This document shows positions 26,014 through 35,413 of a stretch of 64,000 nucleotides of DNA, one piece after another (the stretch's first letter is position 1; every line of letters starts with the position of its first letter). Location of the stretch: NCBI GenBank assembly GCA_944380355.1, contig CALWHJ010000001.1:150739-214738 (forward strand), read 5' to 3'. The translations under genes were made by a program, and so were the position numbers. Source of the stretch: an uncultured Christensenellaceae bacterium (GTDB lineage: Bacteria > Bacillota > Clostridia > Christensenellales > UBA3700). Under the pieces are notes generated by a model that ran no database searches, was not told the origin of the DNA, and worked only from the letters and a program-made list of their open reading frames with translations.

Positions 26014-26775
26014 ATGCCGTTTATCAATTACATAGGCAAGAATATGAAGACGTACGACGTCAAACAACACAAGCACAATTTCTGGGAGATTATATACTGC
26101 ACCAACGGTTCGGGCAGAATTACATTCGAGAACGGAAAACCTCTCGACTATACTCAAAACGAGGTCGTCGTCATACCCCCCAACACTCTGCACAGCAATT
26201 CTTCACAGAGCGGTTTTAAGAATATACATATGACCGTAGCGGGTTGGACGCCCAACTTCAAAGGCGCGGTAGTCATCAAGGATAACCAGCAAAAAGACTT
26301 GTACACTACGATGAATATGTGTTTCCGTCACTTCTCTCAGACGAAGTCTTGTTCGTCCAACATTATAATGTCTTTTACAGACCTTATACTCGGCTTTATA
26401 ATGCAATTTGACGGTACGCTTCAGACCAGCCACCATATCGAAACGATTGCCAACGCAATTATCGAAAACTATGCCGACCCTAACTTCAACATAGATTCCG
26501 TCTACGGTGAATTCGATTTGTCAAAGGATTACATAAGAAGACAGTTTATCAAGGAGAAAGGCATCTCTCCTCTGCAATTTCTCAACAATACTCGTATCAA
26601 CTGTGCACAGAAGCTTTTGCTGTCGCGCAACATTAACAATCTTAAAATTTACGAGATTGCGGAAAGATGCGGTTTTAACGACCAACTCTATTTCTCGAGA
26701 GTATTCAAGAAAATTGTAGGCGTAAGCCCCAAAGAGTATATAGGAGAGCCTACCAACGACCAATACAACAGCTGA
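26014..26775 (+). CDS. AraC-family transcriptional regulator
   Basis: 253 aa. The N-terminal cupin-like sensor domain (about 1-140) has the HKHNFWEI and IPPNTLH metal/ligand-site pattern. The C-terminal pair of helix-turn-helix motifs (about 150-250) has the family signature ending AERCGFNDQLYFSRVFKKIVGVSP. Start ATG at 26014 with GGAGG 6 bases upstream; the same frame is open far upstream but runs antisense through kdgA. Divergent from kdgA, so it probably activates the uronate operon in response to a uronate or oligosaccharide, and perhaps the mannosidase next door. Confidence 0.93.
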   Translation: MPFINYIGKNMKTYDVKQHKHNFWEIIYCTNGSGRITFENGKPLDYTQNEVVVIPPNTLHSNSSQSGFKNIHMTVAGWTPNFKGAVVIKDNQQKDLYTTMNMCFRHFSQTKSCSSNIIMSFTDLILGFIMQFDGTLQTSHHIETIANAIIENYADPNFNIDSVYGEFDLSKDYIRRQFIKEKGISPLQFLNNTRINCAQKLLLSRNINNLKIYEIAERCGFNDQLYFSRVFKKIVGVSPKEYIGEPTNDQYNS

Positions 26776-27134
26776 TTCAAAGTCAATTTGTATGGACGAT
26801 AAAGTTCTTGTTTACAGAGCGTTTACGCCCTTTGCAAAAACGCGACAGCTTTAGAATCTTCGGAATAAAGCTTATTATTATTTATCAGTATGATAAAATA
26901 CAATATGATAAAAATTATAAAAGACGGAAAAATTTCCGTCTTTTCGTTTTGGTGGGTGAATTATTTTTTTGCAATTTTATAAAGCCGTTTGCGCTATGAC
27001 TGTCCTAAAGATTATTACCGCTCCGAAACTCTCGCGCGCCGGATAAACTTTCCGAGCACAAAATCCGCATACACATAATCCAAGCGCAAAAACGCAGAAT
27101 TATTTTACAGAAACAATCACAAGCGCGTTATCCT
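26776..27134. other. Intergenic region between araC-type gene and mannosidase
   Basis: About 360 bases. It holds the plus-strand terminator at 26919-26950. The rest shows no gene, repeat or RNA that I can support. The two genes on either side are convergent. Confidence 0.6.
26919..26950 (+). terminator. Terminator of the AraC-type gene
   Basis: Stem AAGACGGAAA/TTTCCGTCTT around a 2-base loop (26921-26942) followed by TTTTCGTTTT on the plus strand. Confidence 0.8.
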
Positions 27135-30056
27135 TTACAACTCGAAGTAAAGAGTCTTTACTTCGTATGCGGTAAGCTTAAGATTGAGTTTGTCGAGTTT
27201 TACGCTGTTGTCTTCAAGCATATCCGTCTCGAATACCGCTTTGTATCCGAATTGAGGCGTAAGCGAAACTTTCGCATCCTTGCCGTATCTTTCCAAAAGT
27301 CTTACGACTATTCCCTTGCCGTTTTCTGATACTTTAACCGTTTCGACGATAACGTCTCCGTTGACTTGAATAATACTGTTGCTTTCTCCGCTCTCACCTA
27401 TTATCAAGGGATTGTTGTAACAATATCCTCTCTTTACGACGTCGCTATCCTGCCAGCTGCCTTCGTGAGGATAGAAGGCGTATGCAAAAGTATGACGACA
27501 CATATCGCACTCGGGGTCGGGATATTTAGGAGAACGCAAGAGATTAAGAGAGATTATTCCCTCTTTTACTCTGTATCCGTACTTACAATCGTTGATTACC
27601 GCAACGCCGTAGCCGTCCTTATCCACGTTGACGAACTTGTGCGCGCAAATCTCGAATTGCGCTCTTCTGACGGGCGTATCGTCGAGAGTGCTTCTGTCAA
27701 CGTTGCCGAACTGAATGTCGCAGTTTACGGTATCTCCGTATACCGCAGGCGCAAAATCCGCTCTGAGCATTTTATAACTTTCTCTCCACTCCGCTTCCGT
27801 CTCGAAGTTGACGAGTTTATCGCCCTGAGTAAGTATTACTTTCTGCTTGAGAAGGCTCTTTCCGTATTTATACAGACTCTCTCTTACCGCCTGTACACCG
27901 TCTACGTATGAGTTGACGGACAAAAGCTTGAAATATCCTTTTTTCATTTTGGGATAATCTATATTGATATCCCACGCATTGTAGTGCATTTTAGGGTCGC
28001 TGTATACGGTCAGCTTGTTGAGATAACCGTTGCAAAGCTCCTTGTTGCACTTTTTGTCGAAAAGCGAATTGATACTGCCGTCGGGTGCAAAAGTGATTTT
28101 TATCACATTGTTTTCAAGCACGTTGTCTTCTGCGGTAAGTTTTCCTTTTACCTCTGCCTTTTTGAGAGGTGCGACGGAATAAGCCTTTACATCCGCTTCG
28201 TACCACTCGTCGCCTTCCTTGACGTACTCTTTTCTGTCAAATCCCGCAGGATTTACCGCGCACAATTTTTTGTCTTTAGACAAAAGGGCTATGAGTTCGT
28301 CACGCATCTTTGTCACTTGTGAGTACAGCTCGGCGTATCTTTCAAGGCTTTCGTCATATACGCGCTTTATAGACGAGCCGGGTATGATATCGTGGAATTG
28401 ATACAAAAGCACCTCTTTCCATATATCTTCGAGCTTGCCGTAATCGTATTTTTTGCCGTTTGCTTTTGCTACCGCGCACAGCCATTCGACGTTGTGAAGT
28501 TCCCTCTCCATAAGTCTGTTGTACTTTTTATTTCTCGCCTGAGAAGTATAAGTACCCTGATGCTTTTCGAGATAGAGTTCGCCGTCGTATACGGGAATTA
28601 CATCCCTGCTTTCTTTGTCTATATCTTCGAAGAACTCGACTGCGGGACGTCTGACAACCTTGTCAAGTCCACTGCAGTTCTTTTCCCTCTCCGTAAACTC
28701 AATATGAGCTTCGCCGGGACCGCCGCCGCCGTCACCGATGCCGTACACGAGCAACGCCTTGTCTATCTGGTCCTTATGAGGATTGCCGTTGTCCGATTTT
28801 ACGATTGCCACAGGAGAAGCCGACGAATTGTATGTACCCTGAGGTGGCATATGCGACAGCACCTCGGAGCCGTCTATACCCTTCCAAATAAAGGTCTTGT
28901 AAGGGAATTTGTTTTGCATATTCCACGTGAGTTTTATCGTCATAAAGTATTCTCTGCCGCACTTTTTGATAATCTGCGGCAAAGACGCGGGATAACCGAA
29001 TACGTCGGGAAGCCATACCACTTTGCAATGTTTGCCGAATTCGTCCTTAAAGAATTTTTCTCCGTAAAGGAATTGTCTTATGATTGACTCGCCGCAAGGA
29101 ATGTTACAATCGTTTTCCGTCCACATTCCTCCCTGCACTTCGACGTTGCCTTTGGCAATCTGCTTTTTGAATCTGTCGTAAAGTTCGGGAGCTTCTTCCT
29201 TTACCCATTGGAAAAGCTGAGCTTGTGACGCGCCGAATTTGTATCCGGGATACTTTTCTATGTTATACAGCGCATTGGCAAAAGTACGCACGCCTTTGCG
29301 TTTTGTTTCTCTTATAGGCCACAGCCACGCAAGGTCGATATGCGCGTGTCCTATCGCGGTATATTCCGTACACTTGTCGGTCATAGGCACGGCAAGCGTA
29401 GCCGCAAGTACGGCGTGTGCGTCCTTGACGTTTTTGAGCGACAGCAAATAACTCGAATTGAGTGCTTTGTTGATTTCCTTGCAACGCTCTTTAGTGAGAT
29501 GCTTGTTTTTGCCGTAAGTCAAAAGCAACATCGTCAAAGTGAGATAATCGTAATAATATTTGAGTGCGTCGTCATTGCATATAGCTATATCCTTACGCAC
29601 GAGCTTTGCCTTTTTACCCTTGTTGAAACCGCAGTCCACAAGCAGATTAACTTCTTCTCCGCCCTCTGCTTTTGCAAACAGTTCCACGACCTGTTTGCCT
29701 TTGAGCGCCTGCACGATATCCACGGTATCCAGCACGCGGGTTATGCCCTGAGTAATCTTATCGTCTATATAAACCGCGCCTTCTCCGCTTACGTTAATAA
29801 GCGCGACTACGTGTTTGCCGGCGCAATTCTCGGGTACTTTACCGTTGAATTTGAACCAAGCGCAATCGAACTTCTCTCCCCATACGGCACCTTTTCTGAC
29901 AGGCACAAAAGTTGCCTTGTCCAAATCCTCCTTGCGGATAGGTTCTTTACTGAGCGCACCCTCGCAACTCAATTTACCGACCACCTTGTAGATTCTGTTG
30001 CTAATCTCCAGAAGTCTTGAAAGATGATGCGGGTACAATGCAATTTTTTCTATCAT
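27135..30056 (-). CDS. GH38 alpha-mannosidase
   Basis: 973 aa, the usual length of bacterial GH38 enzymes, no signal peptide, so cytoplasmic. N-terminal ~200-residue alpha-mannosidase domain, then the catalytic domain with the zinc motif HAHIDLAWLWP and the nucleophile Asp in WLPDVFGYPASLPQ, followed by the middle three-helix segment (QGTYTSQARNKKYNR region) and C-terminal beta-sandwich domains. It removes alpha-linked mannose from oligosaccharides, for example N-glycan fragments or fungal mannan. It has its own promoter and is convergent with the regulator, but lies beside the uronate locus. Start ATG preceded by AGAGGA. Confidence 0.95.
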   Translation of the reverse strand: MIEKIALYPHHLSRLLEISNRIYKVVGKLSCEGALSKEPIRKEDLDKATFVPVRKGAVWGEKFDCAWFKFNGKVPENCAGKHVVALINVSGEGAVYIDDKITQGITRVLDTVDIVQALKGKQVVELFAKAEGGEEVNLLVDCGFNKGKKAKLVRKDIAICNDDALKYYYDYLTLTMLLLTYGKNKHLTKERCKEINKALNSSYLLSLKNVKDAHAVLAATLAVPMTDKCTEYTAIGHAHIDLAWLWPIRETKRKGVRTFANALYNIEKYPGYKFGASQAQLFQWVKEEAPELYDRFKKQIAKGNVEVQGGMWTENDCNIPCGESIIRQFLYGEKFFKDEFGKHCKVVWLPDVFGYPASLPQIIKKCGREYFMTIKLTWNMQNKFPYKTFIWKGIDGSEVLSHMPPQGTYNSSASPVAIVKSDNGNPHKDQIDKALLVYGIGDGGGGPGEAHIEFTEREKNCSGLDKVVRRPAVEFFEDIDKESRDVIPVYDGELYLEKHQGTYTSQARNKKYNRLMERELHNVEWLCAVAKANGKKYDYGKLEDIWKEVLLYQFHDIIPGSSIKRVYDESLERYAELYSQVTKMRDELIALLSKDKKLCAVNPAGFDRKEYVKEGDEWYEADVKAYSVAPLKKAEVKGKLTAEDNVLENNVIKITFAPDGSINSLFDKKCNKELCNGYLNKLTVYSDPKMHYNAWDINIDYPKMKKGYFKLLSVNSYVDGVQAVRESLYKYGKSLLKQKVILTQGDKLVNFETEAEWRESYKMLRADFAPAVYGDTVNCDIQFGNVDRSTLDDTPVRRAQFEICAHKFVNVDKDGYGVAVINDCKYGYRVKEGIISLNLLRSPKYPDPECDMCRHTFAYAFYPHEGSWQDSDVVKRGYCYNNPLIIGESGESNSIIQVNGDVIVETVKVSENGKGIVVRLLERYGKDAKVSLTPQFGYKAVFETDMLEDNSVKLDKLNLKLTAYEVKTLYFEL

Positions 30057-30149
30057 AATTATCCTCTCGTTTTACTCTCTTGTTTTACTCTTTTGCGATA
30101 ACTTTTACATACGTCAACCGCCCTCGCGCTCGCGTATATTACAATTGAT

Positions 30150-30179
30150 ATTATAAACTAAATCAAATAGTATTGTCAA
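30150..30179 (-). promoter_or_regulatory. Promoter of the alpha-mannosidase gene
   Basis: Minus-strand TTGACA (30174-30179) and TATAAT (30150-30155), both perfect, with 18-base spacing. The leader is about 90 bases. Confidence 0.6.
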
Positions 30180-30315
30180 TGCGCTTTTTCAAATACCTTG
30201 AAAATTTCACCCGATTTTCTAACCGTTTTGTCCATATAATTTTTATATCGTACTATAAATCCGGCGCGAATGCAAAAAGCGCGACAATCGCGGGGGATTT
30301 TTTACAAAATATACC

Positions 30316-30344
30316 TTGACACAGCGCATTTTTAAATATATACT
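30316..30344 (+). promoter_or_regulatory. Promoter of the 337-aa lipoprotein gene
   Basis: TTGACA (30316-30321), 17 bases, TATACT (30339-30344), about 30 bases before the start codon. Confidence 0.75.
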
Positions 30345-30378
30345 TTAGATAACAAACCAACATTTTGGGAGAAGAATT

Positions 30379-31392
30379 ATGAAGAAATCTTTAATCGTTT
30401 TTGCCGTTTTGGCAATAATTTTGACAAGCTGTCTGGCTTTTACGGCCTGCTCAGACCCTCTCAACGTAACAATCGTGCCCGTCGATTACTCGGCAGTACT
30501 CAATGACTACCTCAAATATCCCGACGAAGCAAACGTAACCAGTATGCAAGCCGTAGAGAGAAACGTAGCAGATATTTATGCCGACGCTTCGCTTACCGAC
30601 GCTGAAAAAGTCGCTCAGATTATGGACAGAGCTACTTACAACGAAATGGAGTGCGAATACTTCGCATATTTTGTGGATAAGGTAGGTACTACCAACCTCG
30701 GTAATAACTCCGGTACTCTCCTCTATCAAAGACTGAGAAGGCAGAGCGATACCCTCAAGGACGACACTACCGTCAAACTGCCCGTCAACCACAACTTTGA
30801 CGCTATAGCATCCTCTTCCGTTACGGCTGCCGACATCAGATACGTTAAGGACGGCAAATACTTCAGAATGGACTGCGGCTCAAGCGATATGACTTATGAC
30901 AGCAAAACCGGTCTCGTCGTAGGAAGCAACTGGAAGAGACAAAGCCGCGGCAACTGGAACAAGACGGAAAATGCCGCTGACTCCAGAAGCTACGACGAAG
31001 CAAGAAAGATTGCTATCAATTGGAGCGCCGAAGGCATAGTCGATTCCGAAAACATTACTATTCAAAGCAAAGTAGACGAAAATACGGGTAAAGTTTATTA
31101 CGAACTTTCCTTCTCTATCGACGTTGATGTCGCTAATGCTGACAGCACCACCATCGGCAGACTAGAAAACGATAACGGCGGTAGCAATATGAAATTCGAA
31201 TACTGCAAGTTCAAAGTTCAAATTTGGGACTGCGGTCTTGCAAAATACTATGAGATAGAGGAAAGCTGGAGCGGTACCATCGTAATGTACAGCGGCTCCG
31301 CTCAGTCTGTTACCAAAGTAGTATTCAGCTACTCCGAAGCAGATATGGACGACTCCGCAAGCCTTGCTATCCGCGACTCCATAGGAGTATAA
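30379..31392 (+). CDS. Lipoprotein of unknown function
   Basis: 337 aa. The signal sequence ends in lipobox FTACSD. The mature protein is Asp/Ser/Asn-rich and mostly beta by composition, with no catalytic or transport motif that I recognise. In size, lipobox type and general composition it resembles the 309-aa lipoprotein at 8695-9624, but I cannot show homology by eye. It is a single-gene transcript with a strong promoter and a strong terminator, so probably abundantly made. Start ATG preceded by GGGAG. Confidence 0.75.
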   Translation: MKKSLIVFAVLAIILTSCLAFTACSDPLNVTIVPVDYSAVLNDYLKYPDEANVTSMQAVERNVADIYADASLTDAEKVAQIMDRATYNEMECEYFAYFVDKVGTTNLGNNSGTLLYQRLRRQSDTLKDDTTVKLPVNHNFDAIASSSVTAADIRYVKDGKYFRMDCGSSDMTYDSKTGLVVGSNWKRQSRGNWNKTENAADSRSYDEARKIAINWSAEGIVDSENITIQSKVDENTGKVYYELSFSIDVDVANADSTTIGRLENDNGGSNMKFEYCKFKVQIWDCGLAKYYEIEESWSGTIVMYSGSAQSVTKVVFSYSEADMDDSASLAIRDSIGV

Positions 31393-31430
31393 TCCCCCTC
31401 ATTCAAAACAACTCAAAAACTTAACAACTC

Positions 31431-31467
31431 AAAAAGCCGCTCTTTTTCGAGCGGCTTTTTTATTTCG
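31431..31467 (+). terminator. Strong terminator after the lipoprotein gene
   Basis: A 12-bp stem AAAAAGCCGCTC/GAGCGGCTTTTT (31431-31442, 31449-31460) followed by a T-rich run. The A-tract on the other side means it could also work weakly for nadE coming from the opposite strand. Confidence 0.88.
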
Positions 31468-31612
31468 TTTTTTTGCGTTTTGCGATTTTTATATTTAAGC
31501 TAAAAAACGGCTTCGATAAATAAATCTTTTTGAATTAATTTAAATGTATTTTTGAGTTAACTCAAATGTGTTTGGCTTTATTTATAGACTGCTTAACCAA
31601 GCTTATTCTTCC

Positions 31613-33529
31613 TTATTCTTCTCCGCCCAGCTTATCGAGCTGTTCGAGCCAAACCCTGGAACTTGCGTCACTGGGCATTCTCCAATCTCCTCTGGGAGAT
31701 AGCGTTACGCTTCCTACCTTAGGACCGTCAGGCACGCAAGACCTCTTGAATTGCTGTGAGAAAAATCTCTTATAGAAAGATTTGAGCCACTTGAGAATCG
31801 TTCCGTCTTCATACCTTCCGGCAAAAGCGTATTTTGCAAGTCTGTAAATTTTCAAAGGCTCGAACCCCCAACGTACGGCATAATAAATAAAGAAGTCGTG
31901 AAGTTCGTAAGGCCCTACTATATTTTCAGTACACTGAGATATCTCTCCGTCCTTAGTGGGCAACAATTCGGGACTGACCGGAGTATCGAGTATGTCATAC
32001 AAAGCCTTGCTTACCTTTTCTTCGCTTGCCGTATCGGCATAATACTTGACAAGATATCTTACAAGCGTTTTGGGTATAGACGCATTCACTCCGTACATTG
32101 ACATATGGTCGCCGTTGTAGGTCGCCCAACCGAGCGCAAGCTCCGACAAGTCGCCCGTACCTATTACGAGTCCGCCCGACCGGTTTGCTATATCCATCAA
32201 TACCTGTGTACGCTCTCTTGCCTGTGCGTTTTCAAAAGTTACGTCGTATTTGTCTTTTTGCTGTCCTATGTCTTCAAAGTGCTGTGTTACCGACTTTGCG
32301 ATATTGACTTCCTTAAAATCTACTCCAAGTCCTTCTGCCAGTATTTGCGCGTTGGACTTGGTACGCTTAGTCGTGCCGAAACAAGGGAGAGTTACGGCAA
32401 GCACGCTCTTTCTGTCAAGCCCCGCCATATCAGCGGCTTTAACCATTACCAAAAGCGCGAGTGCGCTGTCCAAACCGCCTGACAACCCTACTACGAGTTT
32501 CTTGCTTCCCGTATGCTTTATTCTCTTCAAAAGACCTTTTGCCTGCATAGTCAGTATGAGTTCGCATCTTTCCTTTCTCTCTTCCTCTCCGTAAGGCACG
32601 AAAGGCATATCGGAAACTTTACGCGTGAGTTTGCACTCCTCGGGTTTTTGGTCAAAGTATATTACAGCGTCCTGTTGACAGGAATATGCAGTATTGTTGC
32701 GACGCACTTCGTATGCGCACTTCTTGACGTCGATTTCGCTGATTGCCACCCCGTCTGCAAAAGGTTTGCTTTCGGCAAGTATCGAGCCGCTTTCCGCAAT
32801 GAGGTTATGCCCCGCAAAAACCACGTCCGTAGTGGATTCTCCTTCGCCCGCGTCTGCATAGACGTAACCGCAATTGAGTCTTCCCGAAAGCGATTGTACC
32901 AACAGACGGCGGTATGCGCTCTTGCCTACCACTTCGTCGCTTGCAGAAAGATTGAGTATTATTCTTGCGCCCTTAGATACAAGGTCGCACGCGGGAGGAT
33001 TAGCCACCCACATATCTTCGCATATCTCTACGCCGAAAGAATAGTCCTTGTCATAAGTATTTACGAATACGGCTTGTCCGAAAGGACAATTTCTTCCAGC
33101 AACAGTTATTTCCGAATTTACAATACCCTCTCCTGACGTGAAGTGCCTTGCCTCGTAAAACTCACCGTAGTTGGGTATATTTATCTTGGGTACTACTCCG
33201 AGAATTTCTCCTTTGTATGCCACTATAGCACAATTGAAAAGTTTTCCGAATTTTACCAAAGGCGCGCCGATTGCAAATACGATATCGTCGTTTTTCGTGT
33301 GCTGAAGCACGTAAGCCACAGCTTCGTCGGTACTTGCCAAAAGCCTGTCCTGTAACAGCAAATCTCCCACGGTATAGCCCGTAATGCAAAGCTCGGGGAA
33401 TACTGCAAGTTTAACTCCCGCCTTGACCGCACTCTTGACGCTGTCAACGGTTTTTTTAGCATTCGCAAGCGTATCACCTACCGTAATTTCAGGCGTTATT
33501 GCCGCGCATTTTATAAATCCGTCCTTCAT
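31613..33529 (-). CDS. nadE: Glutamine-hydrolysing NAD+ synthetase
   Basis: 638 aa. The N-terminal nitrilase-type glutaminase domain shows the Glu-Lys-Cys triad (FPELCITGY, VPKINIPNYG, VEICEDMW). The C-terminal synthetase domain has the PP-loop SGGLDSALAL. It amidates nicotinate adenine dinucleotide to NAD+ using glutamine. Length is normal for the two-domain form. Start ATG chosen with GGAG 6 bases upstream; a longer frame begins inside a palindrome and was rejected. Cytoplasmic single-gene unit. Confidence 0.96.
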   Translation of the reverse strand: MKDGFIKCAAITPEITVGDTLANAKKTVDSVKSAVKAGVKLAVFPELCITGYTVGDLLLQDRLLASTDEAVAYVLQHTKNDDIVFAIGAPLVKFGKLFNCAIVAYKGEILGVVPKINIPNYGEFYEARHFTSGEGIVNSEITVAGRNCPFGQAVFVNTYDKDYSFGVEICEDMWVANPPACDLVSKGARIILNLSASDEVVGKSAYRRLLVQSLSGRLNCGYVYADAGEGESTTDVVFAGHNLIAESGSILAESKPFADGVAISEIDVKKCAYEVRRNNTAYSCQQDAVIYFDQKPEECKLTRKVSDMPFVPYGEEERKERCELILTMQAKGLLKRIKHTGSKKLVVGLSGGLDSALALLVMVKAADMAGLDRKSVLAVTLPCFGTTKRTKSNAQILAEGLGVDFKEVNIAKSVTQHFEDIGQQKDKYDVTFENAQARERTQVLMDIANRSGGLVIGTGDLSELALGWATYNGDHMSMYGVNASIPKTLVRYLVKYYADTASEEKVSKALYDILDTPVSPELLPTKDGEISQCTENIVGPYELHDFFIYYAVRWGFEPLKIYRLAKYAFAGRYEDGTILKWLKSFYKRFFSQQFKRSCVPDGPKVGSVTLSPRGDWRMPSDASSRVWLEQLDKLGGEE

Positions 33530-33542
33530 ATTTAACTCCGTC

Positions 33543-33557
33543 CGACACATTGTGTCG
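33543..33557. promoter_or_regulatory. Perfect palindrome in the nadE 5' region
   Basis: CGACACA-T-TGTGTCG, perfect 7-bp arms with one central base, located 14 bases before the nadE start. The position fits a repressor site overlapping the transcription start. The regulator is unknown. Confidence 0.35.
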
Positions 33558-33588
33558 CAAAAAAATATACTAAATTATGCTCATTCAA

Positions 33589-33617
33589 TTGCATATTCAT
33601 AAGTATAAATATATAAT
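33589..33617 (+). promoter_or_regulatory. Promoter of the ABC exporter operon
   Basis: TTGCAT (33589-33594), 17 bases, TATAAT (33612-33617), about 48 bases before the first ABC gene. Confidence 0.6.
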
Positions 33618-33664
33618 ATTTTATAATAATTCTACTCGATAGTCAATTAAGGATAGCCAAATTT

Positions 33665-35413
33665 ATGTCAAATCTCTACAAATATTTGAAAAAATATAAA
33701 AAACAATTTATACTCGGCCCGACCTTCAAACTCTTCGAAGCAATCTTTGAGTTAATCGTCCCCGTCGTTATGGCTAAAATTATCGACGTTGGCATTGCCG
33801 AGCAGGACACCAAATATATACTTGTTATGGGCGGCGTACTCGTACTTCTTGCAGTTGTAGGTCTTGCATCCGCGCTCGTATGCCAATATCTCGCCACCGT
33901 TTGTTCACAAGGTTTCGGCACAGAGGTAAGGAGCGTACTTTTCGACCATATCAACTCTCTGTCAATGAACGAGATGGACAAATTCGGCGTCTCGTCTATG
34001 GTTACGCGTTTTAACAGTGACATAAATCAAATGCAACTCGGCGTAGCAATGCTCATACGTCTTGCTATACGCGCGCCTTTCCTCGTTATAGGTGCGACGG
34101 TTTCGGCAATAATCCTCAAGCCTTCGATAAGCTGGATATTCCTTGTTACCGCGCCTTTGGTAGCAATCGTACTCTACTTTATTATGTCGAAGACTATCCC
34201 CGTATATACGAAAAATCAGGCAAAACTCGATAAGATAACTTCCATTGCCCGCGAAAACTTCAGCGGTATGAGAGTTGTAAGAGCCTTTACGGAACAAGAA
34301 CGCGAACAGGAACGTTTTGAAAAATCCACCGAACAGTACGCAAGAAGCGTAATAGCAATCGGCAAAGTTTCTGCTCTGCTCAATCCTTTGACTTTCTTGA
34401 TAATCAATCTCGCTATGGTAGCAATACTCTATTTCGGCGGAAACAAAATCAACGTAAAGTCTATGACGCAAGGCGAACTTATAGCTTTTATCAACTATAT
34501 GACGCAGATATCTCTCGCACTTGTAGTCGTCGCTAATATGGTAGTACTGTTTTCCAAATCGTATGCTTCGGCAAAGCGTGTAAGCGAATTGCTTGCGACG
34601 GAGCCTGCGGTAACAGACGAAGGCAACTCCGAAGTAACTCCCGTCGAAGGTGCGCCCGCAATATCGTTCAACAACGTATCGTTCAGATACAACAACGGCG
34701 GCTTAGCGCTCAAAAATCTTTCCGTAGACGTAATGCGCGGACAGACGGTCGGCATCATAGGCGGTACGGGTAGCGGTAAATCTACAATCATAAATCTTCT
34801 TCCCCGCTTCTACGATATATCCGAAGGGGAACTCAAAATCGACGGCGTGGATATCAAAAAATATCCATTCAAACAATTGAGAGGTAAGATAGGTTTGGTA
34901 CCTCAGCAGTCTTTGTTGTTCGCGGGTACGATAAGAAGTAATATGCTGTGGCAAAAGCCCGACGCTACTGACGAGGAAATCGAAGAAGCTTTGAAAATCG
35001 CACAGGCTTACGACTTCGTAATGCAGAAAAAAGACCGTCTTGACTGCGTAGTGCAACAAAAAGGCAAAAACTTTTCGGGAGGTCAGCGTCAACGTCTTTG
35101 CATAGCCCGCGCTTTGGTAGGCAAACCCGAGATACTGATACTTGACGACAGTATGAGCGCGCTGGACTTTGCGACTGACCTTGCTTTAAGGCGCGCAATC
35201 AACAAATCTCTTCCCGCTGACACCACAAAAATAATCATTTCTCAACGCGCTACTTCGATAAAAAGCGCAGACATTATAATCGTAATGGACAAGGGTGAAC
35301 CGGTAGGTATCGGCAAACACGCCCAACTTCTCAAGTCGTGCGAAGTATACCGCGAGATATTCGAATCGCAGCAAAAAGCTCCCCACGAAAAGGAGGTAAA
35401 AAATGAAAAGTAA
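33665..35413 (+). CDS. ABC exporter half-transporter, degenerate-site subunit
   Basis: 582 aa. About 310 residues of six membrane helices (ABC exporter type 1), then the ATPase domain with Walker A GGTGSGKST, Q-loop VPQQS, signature FSGGQRQR, and Walker B LILDDSMSALD. The residue after Walker B is Asp instead of the catalytic Glu, and the H-loop reads SQRATS with Gln instead of His. This pattern marks the non-hydrolysing side of heterodimeric exporters such as TM287/288. The partner gene overlaps by 11 bases. Probably exports drugs, lipids or peptides; cargo unknown. Confidence 0.93.
   Translation: MSNLYKYLKKYKKQFILGPTFKLFEAIFELIVPVVMAKIIDVGIAEQDTKYILVMGGVLVLLAVVGLASALVCQYLATVCSQGFGTEVRSVLFDHINSLSMNEMDKFGVSSMVTRFNSDINQMQLGVAMLIRLAIRAPFLVIGATVSAIILKPSISWIFLVTAPLVAIVLYFIMSKTIPVYTKNQAKLDKITSIARENFSGMRVVRAFTEQEREQERFEKSTEQYARSVIAIGKVSALLNPLTFLIINLAMVAILYFGGNKINVKSMTQGELIAFINYMTQISLALVVVANMVVLFSKSYASAKRVSELLATEPAVTDEGNSEVTPVEGAPAISFNNVSFRYNNGGLALKNLSVDVMRGQTVGIIGGTGSGKSTIINLLPRFYDISEGELKIDGVDIKKYPFKQLRGKIGLVPQQSLLFAGTIRSNMLWQKPDATDEEIEEALKIAQAYDFVMQKKDRLDCVVQQKGKNFSGGQRQRLCIARALVGKPEILILDDSMSALDFATDLALRRAINKSLPADTTKIIISQRATSIKSADIIIVMDKGEPVGIGKHAQLLKSCEVYREIFESQQKAPHEKEVKNEK

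Larger units (their letters stand above)
30057..30378. other. Divergent promoter region, mannosidase / lipoprotein
   Basis: About 320 bases between divergent genes. It holds the two promoters listed separately (30150-30179 minus, 30316-30344 plus) and a short GC-rich segment near 30120. I see no small gene or riboswitch. Confidence 0.6.
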
